Shown in pieces: positions 1 to 5,014 of a stretch of 19,095 bases of DNA. Numbering within the stretch: position 1 is the stretch's first letter; the number at the start of each line of letters is the position of its first letter. Under the pieces are notes generated by a model. It saw nothing but the letters and a program-made list of their open reading frames with translations. It did no database searches and had not been told where the DNA came from. A program made the translations under genes and the position numbers. The DNA is from CAZESS01 sp964414415 (GTDB taxonomy: Archaea; Thermoplasmatota; E2; UBA202; DSCA01), in contig CAYPWJ010000026.1 in assembly GCA_964414415.1 (NCBI GenBank), positions 1 to 19,095 of the forward strand, given 5' to 3'.

Positions 1-87
1 CGCTGAGGGCAGGATTTGAACCTGCGAGGGCCAACGGCCCAGTAGCTCTCGAGGCTACCGCCTTGGTCCGGACTCGGCCACCTCAGC
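1..87 (-). tRNA. tRNA-Ser (anticodon CGA)
   Basis: Read on the minus strand this is a complete class II tRNA. The acceptor stem GCTGAGG pairs with CCTCAGC. The anticodon stem GTAGC/GCTAC closes the loop CTCGAGA, giving anticodon CGA (codon UCG). A long variable arm has GGGCC/GGCCC paired around GTT, and the T arm is GCAGG-TTCAAAT-CCTGC. The long variable arm and discriminator G (position 1) fit archaeal tRNA-Ser and exclude tRNA-Leu, which has discriminator A. No intron is seen. The window begins exactly at the discriminator base, so whether CCA is encoded cannot be judged. Confidence 0.96.
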
Positions 88-97
88 GTGCGAAACG

Positions 98-103
98 TAT
101 ATA
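98..103 (+). promoter_or_regulatory. TATA box of the sulfur-carrier gene
   Basis: TATATA is centred about 27 bp before the ATG at 128, the spacing of a leaderless archaeal transcript. This decides for the start at 128 over the ATG at 110. The divergent tRNA-Ser begins only 11 bp away at 87. Its own TATA-like element (CTAAAAA on the minus strand, about 112-118) lies inside the sulfur-carrier promoter, so the two promoters interleave within 40 bp. Confidence 0.7.
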
Positions 104-127
104 GGCGGGATGTTTTTAGGTGTATCG

Positions 128-328
128 ATGCACGTCACGGTGGCGATGCGGAACGAGTATCATGAGCTACGGCTCGCCGACGATGCGACCGGCACGGATA
201 TCCTCGACCAGCTCAATCTCACGCCGGAGCAGGCTATCCTGGTCGTCAACGGCGACCCGGCTCCCCATACAGAGCAGTTATCTGACGGCGCAGCGGTAAA
301 GGTGGTGCAGGTGGCCTCGGGGGGATAG
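128..328 (+). CDS. Ubiquitin-fold sulfur-carrier protein (ThiS/MoaD/SAMP-like)
   Basis: This 66-aa protein has the size and ending of the beta-grasp sulfur-carrier family (ThiS, MoaD, archaeal SAMP). It opens with a beta strand (MHVTVAMRN), has a DILDQLNLTPEQAILVVNG core typical of ThiS-like proteins, and ends in VASGG. The terminal Gly-Gly is the residue pair adenylated by an E1-like enzyme and then thiocarboxylated or conjugated. In archaea such proteins supply sulfur for thiamine, molybdopterin or tRNA thiolation, or act as protein modifiers. Sequence alone does not say which applies here. No E1-like or thiF/moeB gene lies in the window. An upstream ATG at 110 would add six residues but would lie only 7 bp downstream of the TATA box, so 128 is preferred. 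It sits between tRNA-Ser and tRNA-Glu. Confidence 0.85.
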   Translation: MHVTVAMRNEYHELRLADDATGTDILDQLNLTPEQAILVVNGDPAPHTEQLSDGAAVKVVQVASGG

Positions 329-337
329 TGCAAAAAT

Positions 338-347
338 GATAAAAAGT
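338..347 (+). promoter_or_regulatory. Probable TATA element of tRNA-Glu
   Basis: GATAAAAAGT is the best TATA-like element in the A-rich 330-352 stretch. It lies about 28 bp before the tRNA 5' end at 371. The element is weakly defined. Confidence 0.45.
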
Positions 348-370
348 AAAACCTATTACCGGGGTGGACT

Positions 371-551
371 GCTCCCGTAGTGTAGTCCGGTTAATCATCT
401 CGGCCTCTCGAGAACCCTTTTCCCTGTATGGGAAAAGTGTTTCGGCCCAAAAGACGGGACGCAATCGCGAAATCTCGTTTGGGGATGAAACCTCTTTTCG
501 AAAGGGGTTCGGAGCGAGCCGAGGACTCGGGTTCGAATCCCGACGGGAGCA
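371..551 (+). tRNA. tRNA-Glu (anticodon CUC) with intron
   Basis: The exons are 371-410 and 517-551, giving a 75-nt mature tRNA. The acceptor stem GCTCCCG pairs with CGGGAGC. The D-arm sequence closely follows archaeal tRNA-Glu. The anticodon stem TCGGC/GCCGA closes a loop with CTC at 407-409. The T arm is TCGGG-TTCGAAT-CCCGA, with discriminator A at 551 and no encoded CCA. A canonical intron follows position 37. A five-T run at 556-560 just after the gene fits an archaeal terminator. Confidence 0.96.
411..516 (+). other. 106-nt tRNA intron (bulge-helix-bulge)
   Basis: The splice sites form a strict bulge-helix-bulge. The exon helix is TCGGC/GCCGA. The 3' bulge is CG|A at 515-517. A 4-bp central helix pairs CTCT (405-408) with GGAG (511-514). 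The 5' bulge is CG|A at 409-411. The intron helix pairs GAACCC (412-417) with GGGTTC (505-510). Cutting after the second base of each bulge gives the 37/38 position. Two hairpins inside the intron compete with the last helix: one at 417-437 (8 bp, CTTTTCCC/GGGAAAAG) and one at about 490-508 (8 bp, loop TCG). Confidence 0.93.
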
Positions 552-555
552 CTCA

Positions 556-560
556 TTTTT
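556..560 (+). terminator. T-run after tRNA-Glu
   Basis: A five-T run starts 5 nt after the tRNA 3' end in an otherwise GC-rich region. This is the usual archaeal termination signal. Confidence 0.5.
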
Positions 561-577
561 ATTCGAAAGTGGGAGAA

Positions 578-584
578 CATATAT
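578..584 (+). promoter_or_regulatory. TATA box of DUF998 gene
   Basis: CATATAT is centred near 581. It is 23 bp before the ATG at 604 and 29 bp before the ATG at 610, so either start would be nearly leaderless. The other leaderless genes in this window use 25-30 bp. Confidence 0.6.
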
Positions 585-603
585 CTGAGGATTCTGTTAC
601 GGT

Positions 604-1236
604 ATGCATATGAACCTCGCATGTTTCAGGCAGAACAACAGGATGAGGACAGCGGGCATGCTGTTTTTCCTGGCGGGATTTGTCGCCCTGATGGGGATTA
701 TCACCGCCGAGATATATTACCCCGCCGGGTATTCCACCCGTGGCAACGAGATCAGCGACCTTGGTGCGACCAGGCCGCCGGACAGCGTTGTAACGCAGCC
801 GTCAGCGACGATTTTCAACACGACGATGATGGTCACCGGTCTGATGATACTGGCAGGCGTGGCATTCCTATACATGCATACGAAGGATCTCTTGGTGAGC
901 GCCCCTTTTGCCCTGTTTGGCATCGGTGTGCTGGGTGTCGGTGTTTTTCCGGGAAATGTGACGCCGTGGCATAGCCTGTTCGCCATCACGACATTTGTGT
1001 TCGGTGGCATCGCAGGAGTGACATCGAGCCGCATTGTTCGCGGTCCCCTCCGCTACGTGTTCATCGCATTTGGTGTCATAGCCCTCGTCTGTCTTTTTTT
1101 CAGCGATGCACTGATACCGCATCTTGGCGACGGAGGCACCGAGCGCTGGGTGGCATATCCGGTCTTGTTTTGGCTTACCGGCCTGGGGAGCTATATGCTT
1201 GGTGTGAAGGAAAATGGTGCAATAAATCAGGCATGA
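604..1236 (+). CDS. DUF998-family integral membrane protein
   Basis: This 210-aa protein has six predicted membrane helices, at about residues 17-37, 72-92, 97-117, 123-142, 149-168 and 181-200. It carries hallmark segments of the DUF998 family: an IYYPAGYS...NEISDLGAT loop after helix 1, a VFPGN....WH motif near 115-123, and an ERWVAYP motif before helix 6. No reaction is established for the family, so the role is unknown. The start could be 604, 610 or 643 (MRTAGM); all keep helix 1. The TATA spacing slightly favours 610. It is monocistronic: its stop is followed at once by an inverted repeat and a convergent small gene. Confidence 0.82.
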   Translation: MHMNLACFRQNNRMRTAGMLFFLAGFVALMGIITAEIYYPAGYSTRGNEISDLGATRPPDSVVTQPSATIFNTTMMVTGLMILAGVAFLYMHTKDLLVSAPFALFGIGVLGVGVFPGNVTPWHSLFAITTFVFGGIAGVTSSRIVRGPLRYVFIAFGVIALVCLFFSDALIPHLGDGGTERWVAYPVLFWLTGLGSYMLGVKENGAINQA

Positions 1237-1263
1237 TGTCTCTGCTACCGTGTGTAAGAGACA
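1237..1263. repeat. Inverted repeat between convergent genes, possible bidirectional terminator
   Basis: TGTCTCT (1237-1243) and AGAGACA (1257-1263) are perfect 7-nt inverted arms around a 13-nt loop. The repeat begins on the base after the DUF998 stop and ends 16 bp past the stop of the convergent zinc-ribbon gene. No long T-run follows, so a terminator role is only suggested by position. Confidence 0.45.
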
Positions 1264-1279
1264 ATGGTTGTTTGGCCGG

Positions 1280-1411
1280 CTACGGTCCGCCGGCACTTTC
1301 ATCCCATGATTCCTCGCCGCATTTTTTTGCCTGCGGTAGCGGTGTGCCGCATTGCATGCAGAATTTAGCTGTGGCCGGGTTGTCCGTGCTGCAGCTGGGG
1401 CATGTCTTCAT
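1280..1411 (-). CDS. Small zinc-ribbon protein (43 aa)
   Basis: A 43-codon frame encodes a treble-clef/zinc-ribbon signature: CPSC at residues 4-7, then NPATAKFC and CMQCG at 18-22. This is the CPxC...N...A.FC..CG pattern of the archaeal and bacterial zinc-ribbon (zf-ribbon/DUF2116-like) family. The four ligands would be Cys4, Cys7, Cys18 and Cys21. A fifth Cys at 31 (KKCGEE) starts what looks like an acidic, truncated tail. Such ribbons usually form the N-terminus of longer membrane or regulatory proteins, whereas here the ribbon stands alone. The ATG at 1411 is 25 bp after a minus-strand TATA box (TTATAAA, 1433-1439), so the gene looks real and leaderless. Its function is unknown; nucleic-acid or protein binding is possible. 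It lies downstream of the C1 protease gene on the same strand. Confidence 0.75.
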   Translation of the reverse strand: MKTCPSCSTDNPATAKFCMQCGTPLPQAKKCGEESWDESAGGP

Positions 1412-1432
1412 GGTCCATATAACGGCCAGGTG

Positions 1433-1439
1433 TTTATAA
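1433..1439 (-). promoter_or_regulatory. TATA box of the zinc-ribbon gene
   Basis: Minus-strand TTATAAA is centred 25 bp upstream of the ATG at 1411. It falls in the 76-bp spacer after the C1 protease stop, giving the small gene its own promoter. Confidence 0.65.
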
Positions 1440-1487
1440 GGATGTGTATCCGTGTTGTTTGCCGTGCGGAGACCTGTAATGCAGCTT

Positions 1488-3014
1488 CTACCAGACCCGC
1501 TTGACAGACATCGTTTTCGTCGCGGTGTTGCCGTTGTTGTCGTATGCCACGGCCTTGATGATATACTGGCCGAATACCTGTGAGGTATCCATCCATTCCC
1601 ACCGGTATGGCGCCTCTGTAACGGTTACCTGTCGCTCATCGTTCAAGTAGAATACTACCTTTGCCATCCCGGATATGGTGTCGTCGGCGTCTATTTCAAC
1701 GGTGATGCCCCCCAGAATCCAGGTGGTGAAGGGAAGCGCCATGATTTCGTGGTCTCGCACATAGAGATGGTTGTTGCGTGGTCTCTCTATCGCCAGCGTG
1801 GGAGCAGATTCATCGATGTACGCCAGGGCGGTGTCGGTGCCTTGCTTTCCTTCTTTGTCGGTGACCGCCAGCCGCACGGTGTATGTTCCCTCCTCAGCGT
1901 ATGAGTGCCGTGGATGCGGTCCGGTTCCGTTGGCGCCGTCGCCGAAGTCCCAGCGGTATGAGGCGATGTTTTCGTCGACGTCGTAGCTGCCGGCTCCGTC
2001 CAGCTCGATGTTCTCTCCAGGATATCCATAGTAGGGGCCGCCTGCATCTGCTGTCGGTGCCCAGTTTGTCATTGACGGGTCAACGTCGGCGAATTTGACC
2101 CAGTTTTCGATGCCGCATTCACCGCAGGCTATCTTGAAGTAGCCATCCATTCCCCAGCGGGGTCCCCAGCTGTTTTTGCATATCCAGTAGCCCTGGCCGT
2201 TGTTCCATTCAGCGTCGTATCCCACCACGGTTACGCAGTGCCCGCCTTCCTTCTCACCGGAGGTGTGAGTGTAGACGCCGCCGTCGTAGGAGTAAAAGTC
2301 GGTGTAGACGGTAAAGGAGACGGCCATGGGGCCGTGGCGATATATCTTGCCTCGCAGTGCATCCTGGGAGATGGTTTCATATTGTCCGTAGTCGGATATC
2401 GGGATGAGCTGCTCCGTCCATGCTTCGCATTTCTCCGAGCAGGGGATGTCGTCCCGCGCCCGGTAGGGAAAACAGGACTCCGGGATGATGCCGTTGTGGT
2501 TGTTTCCGTCCGGCCCGGTGGACTTGATGTATTTGAAGGCCTTGTATGCCCATCCGCCATCACAGTCGCCCGCCTCGGGTAAACATGACAGTACATATTG
2601 CTCGGACAGATCAACGTCCAGGTCAGGATGCCCCTCCCGTATGTTGACGAGCGCCTCGAGTGCGCCGAGTGCACCGAATGCCCAGCAGGAGCCACATCCA
2701 CCCTGATCACGGACGGGGGTTATCCAGTCGCCGGTTTTGCCGTTGGAGGAGGCGTTCCGCCAGTCCCAATGGGGTGGATGGGTGCCTACGGTCCCCACGT
2801 CCACCGTGGTGTTTTCATCGGTCCACTCGAGGCTTCCGCACCGGTAGGAGGCACCGGCTGACCCGGAATCATACAGAGATGCATCGATATAATGCGTCAT
2901 TGCCCCGTCGGTATCGGCTTCCCCTGTCAGTCCATTCATTGACAGGGGAAAAAACATCTGCAAAGCCAATATACACGTAAAAGAAATCACGGCGACCCAT
3001 TTCGTGTTCATCAT
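1488..3014 (-). CDS. Secreted papain-family (C1A) cysteine protease with PKD domain
   Basis: This 508-aa protein starts with a signal peptide or anchor (hydrophobic residues about 7-25). A peptidase C1A domain follows at about 82-312. All four papain catalytic positions are visible: oxyanion Gln104 and nucleophile Cys110 in DQGGCGSCWAFG, His259 in GGHCVTVVGYD, and Asn281 in CKNSWGPRWGMDGY. A propeptide region of about 50 residues precedes it. A PKD domain spans about 317-401 (YRWDFGDG, EGTYTVRLAVTD). An Ig-like 'Big/PKD-adjacent' domain spans about 405-506 (IDADDTISGMAKVVFYLNDE). No C-terminal membrane anchor is present, so it is probably released or held by its accessory domains. Its likely job is degrading extracellular protein. 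The start at 3014 has a second Met after it, AGGTG a few bases upstream, and an AT-rich TATA region near 3041-3056. Confidence 0.93.
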   Translation of the reverse strand: MMNTKWVAVISFTCILALQMFFPLSMNGLTGEADTDGAMTHYIDASLYDSGSAGASYRCGSLEWTDENTTVDVGTVGTHPPHWDWRNASSNGKTGDWITPVRDQGGCGSCWAFGALGALEALVNIREGHPDLDVDLSEQYVLSCLPEAGDCDGGWAYKAFKYIKSTGPDGNNHNGIIPESCFPYRARDDIPCSEKCEAWTEQLIPISDYGQYETISQDALRGKIYRHGPMAVSFTVYTDFYSYDGGVYTHTSGEKEGGHCVTVVGYDAEWNNGQGYWICKNSWGPRWGMDGYFKIACGECGIENWVKFADVDPSMTNWAPTADAGGPYYGYPGENIELDGAGSYDVDENIASYRWDFGDGANGTGPHPRHSYAEEGTYTVRLAVTDKEGKQGTDTALAYIDESAPTLAIERPRNNHLYVRDHEIMALPFTTWILGGITVEIDADDTISGMAKVVFYLNDERQVTVTEAPYRWEWMDTSQVFGQYIIKAVAYDNNGNTATKTMSVKRVW

Positions 3015-3040
3015 GGCACCTGCGTGGAATTAACCATACA

Positions 3041-3056
3041 TTATTATAATAATATT
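3041..3056 (-). promoter_or_regulatory. TATA region of the C1 protease gene
   Basis: A run of alternating T/A (TTATAATAA on the minus strand, centre about 3045) lies 31 bp before the ATG at 3014. An AGGTG ribosome-binding element at about 3017-3021 implies a very short leader. Confidence 0.6.
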
Positions 3057-3091
3057 TTGATATTGCAGCGACCCAGCTGGCGCAATATTAA
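3057..3091. repeat. Inverted repeat upstream of the C1 protease promoter
   Basis: TTGATATTGC (3057-3066) and GCAATATTAA (3082-3091) are 10-nt inverted arms with 9 of 10 positions paired and a 15-nt spacer. The repeat touches the upstream edge of the protease TATA region. It is a candidate operator or activator site for that gene. It lies about 125 bp upstream of the LSm TATA box. The remainder of the 3015-3244 spacer shows no convincing gene on either strand, only the LSm promoter at its end. Confidence 0.5.
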
Positions 3092-3213
3092 TGAACCGCC
3101 GCGGCATATACAGTGGGGCAGGGACACGTGCTGCAGAGCATCGTGGGATACCTCTTCTTGTCCACCCACCCTGCCCTTTCCTTCCACTTTTTGTTCATTT
3201 CCCCGGCGGCAAA

Positions 3214-3221
3214 GATTTAAG
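3214..3221 (+). promoter_or_regulatory. TATA box of the LSm-L37e-purF operon
   Basis: GATTTAAG is centred about 27 bp before the LSm ATG at 3245 and predicts a leaderless first cistron. No other promoter-like element is evident before purF, so one transcript probably covers all three genes. Confidence 0.6.
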
Positions 3222-3244
3222 TAGCGCTCTTCCATACCCTACCA

Positions 3245-3460
3245 ATGAAACCCCTCGAGATGGTGCATGGAAGCATCGGCAAGCGGGTCATCGTCGAGCT
3301 CCGCGGCGGCCGCGAGTACCGCGGCGTCCTCGACGGCTATGACCACCCGCACCTCAATCTCGTGCTCACCAACGCCGAGGAGCTGTCGCATGGCGACAAG
3401 CAGCGTGACCTTGACAGGGTCATCGTGAGGGGCGACAACATCGTGTACATTTCACCGTGA
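3245..3460 (+). CDS. lsm: Archaeal Sm-like (LSm) protein
   Basis: This 71-aa protein has the two Sm motifs. Sm1 is about residues 11-43 (KRVIVELRGGREYRGVLDGYDHPHLNLVL), with the D-x-x-x-N-L pattern that contacts uridine. Sm2 is about 56-70 (DRVIVRGDNIVYISP), with the R-G-D-N loop. Archaeal LSm proteins form heptameric rings that bind U-rich RNA and act in RNA processing. It is the first gene of a tight operon: its TGA ends 4 nt before the L37e ATG. The LSm-L37e pair is widely conserved in archaea, which supports both calls. Confidence 0.95.
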   Translation: MKPLEMVHGSIGKRVIVELRGGREYRGVLDGYDHPHLNLVLTNAEELSHGDKQRDLDRVIVRGDNIVYISP

Positions 3461-3464
3461 TACA

Positions 3465-3620
3465 ATGACCAAGGGAACTCCATCGAAGTCGGGCGGCGGC
3501 AGAACGCACGTCATCTGCAGGCGCTGCGGCAAGCGCGCCTTCCATGTCCGCAAGAAAGTCTGCGCCGCCTGCGGTTTTGGCAAGTCTAGCAAGAGACGTG
3601 ATGACATCCGGAAAAAATGA
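3465..3620 (+). CDS. rpl37e: Ribosomal protein L37e (eL37)
   Basis: This 51-aa, strongly basic protein begins MTKGTPSKSGGGRTHVICRR, which is diagnostic for L37e. A C2C2 zinc finger uses Cys18 and Cys21 (CRRC) with Cys33 and Cys36 (CAAC), and the tail is basic (KSSKRRDDIRKK). It belongs to the large ribosomal subunit, where it is buried in rRNA. It starts 4 nt after the LSm stop. Its TGA overlaps the purF ATG as ATGA (3617-3620), indicating translational coupling. Confidence 0.96.
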   Translation: MTKGTPSKSGGGRTHVICRRCGKRAFHVRKKVCAACGFGKSSKRRDDIRKK

Positions 3621-5014
3621 GGGAGCGATGCGGCGTGGCGGCGGCCGCGGCAGCCCACGAGGTAGCGTCGGACCTGTATTTTATGCTCAACGCGCTGCAG
3701 CATCGTGGGCAGGAGGCGGCCGGCATCGCGACCTATCAGCCTGACGAGCAGGGTATCCGCTGTCATCGGGGGCTTGGGCTGGTCAACGAGGCGTTTCGAG
3801 ACATCGACGTCGGCGGCATTCCCGGGCAGCGAGGCATCGGACATACCTATTATTCCATCGAGCTGTCGACGCCGGAGAATGCGCAGCCGACGCTCGTGCA
3901 TACATCGAGCGGCGGCATCGCGCTGGCACATAACGGCATCATCTCCAACGCCGACGTGCTGAGGCGGGAGCTGATGGACAAGGGCCACACGTTTTCCAGG
4001 GGAAGTGAGGAGGAATCCATCGCCTTCATGCTCTCCGACCAGCTGAAGCACACGAGTTTCGAGAAAGCCGTCAGGCACGTCATGAAGCGGCTTGAGGGCT
4101 CCTACTCGCTGGCTATCATGTACAACGACCGGGTGTTCGGGCTGCGTGACCCGCTCGGCATCCGTCCGCTCTGCCTCGGCGAGCTTCCTGAGGGGCACGT
4201 CATCGCCTCGGAGAGTGTGGCCCTGGACTCGCTCGGCGCCAGCTTCATCCGGGACGTCCGGCCGGGAGAGCTCGTCGAGGTCACGCCCGATGGATACACT
4301 GGACATCAGCTCGTCCCGGTCGACCACACAGCGCATTGTTTCTTTGAATACGTCTATTTTTCCCGGGCTGACTCGATCATCGACAGCAAGGACGTCTACC
4401 AGGTCAGGAAACGCATCGGGGAGCAGCTCGCGGCGGAGCACCCGGTCGAGGCGGACATCGTCGTGCCGGTGCCGGACTCGGGGCGAGCCCACGCGTACGG
4501 CTACGCCAATGCCTCCAACATACAGCTCGCCGAGGGGCTGATGAAAAACCGGTACATCGGCCGGACCTTTATCATGCCGTCGCAGCGTCTGCGGGAAAAA
4601 TACGTGCTTCTCAAGATGAACCCCGTCCGGAGCATCATATCCGGCAGGCGGGTGGTCCTCGTCGACGACTCCATCGTTCGGGGCACGACGATGCGGCAGA
4701 TGGTGGACATCCTGCAGGAGCGCGGGGCTGAGGAGGTCCACGTCCGCATTGGCTCTCCGCCTATCATCGCGCCATGCTACTTCGGCATCGACATGACCGA
4801 GCGTGAGCAGCTCATCGCCGCCGATCTCGACGTTGCCGGCATCAGGGAAGCCATCGGGGCGGACAGCCTCGGGTATCTCTCGATAGAGGGTCTGCTCAGA
4901 GCGACCGGCTATGCTAGAAACGACCTCTGCCTCGGCTGCGTTACGGGTGAATACCCGGCGGACATCGAGGGCGAGGCGCACCGCTTCCAGGAAAAACTGG
5001 AAAGCTACGGTTAG
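3617..5014 (+). CDS. purF: Amidophosphoribosyltransferase (PurF)
   Basis: This 465-aa enzyme catalyses the first committed step of purine synthesis: PRPP plus glutamine to phosphoribosylamine. The N-terminal Ntn glutaminase domain follows a four-residue propeptide, MRER. Cleavage would expose Cys5 (CGVAAA) as the nucleophile. QHRGQEAAGI (28-37) and AHNGIISN (104-111) are further glutaminase signatures. The phosphoribosyltransferase domain carries the PRPP loop VVLVDDSIVRGTT at 346-358. Four cysteines, Cys241 (HCFFEYVYF), Cys387 (PCYFGID), Cys438 and Cys441 (CLGC), match the [4Fe-4S] ligands of the Bacillus-type enzyme, so an oxygen-sensitive clustered form is likely. It is third in the LSm-L37e-PurF operon by ATGA overlap, and its stop overlaps the convergent exporter gene by 4 bp. 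Confidence 0.97.
   Translation: MRERCGVAAAAAAHEVASDLYFMLNALQHRGQEAAGIATYQPDEQGIRCHRGLGLVNEAFRDIDVGGIPGQRGIGHTYYSIELSTPENAQPTLVHTSSGGIALAHNGIISNADVLRRELMDKGHTFSRGSEEESIAFMLSDQLKHTSFEKAVRHVMKRLEGSYSLAIMYNDRVFGLRDPLGIRPLCLGELPEGHVIASESVALDSLGASFIRDVRPGELVEVTPDGYTGHQLVPVDHTAHCFFEYVYFSRADSIIDSKDVYQVRKRIGEQLAAEHPVEADIVVPVPDSGRAHAYGYANASNIQLAEGLMKNRYIGRTFIMPSQRLREKYVLLKMNPVRSIISGRRVVLVDDSIVRGTTMRQMVDILQERGAEEVHVRIGSPPIIAPCYFGIDMTEREQLIAADLDVAGIREAIGADSLGYLSIEGLLRATGYARNDLCLGCVTGEYPADIEGEAHRFQEKLESYG

Noticed and set aside
411..516. Box C/D guide RNA within the tRNA-Glu intron
   Set aside because: GGGATGA at 482-488 is close to box C, but no CTGA box D occurs anywhere in the intron.
3044..3235. 63-aa minus-strand frame between the C1 protease and LSm
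   Set aside because: It has no recognisable motif, overlaps the protease promoter and inverted repeat, and lacks a promoter of its own.
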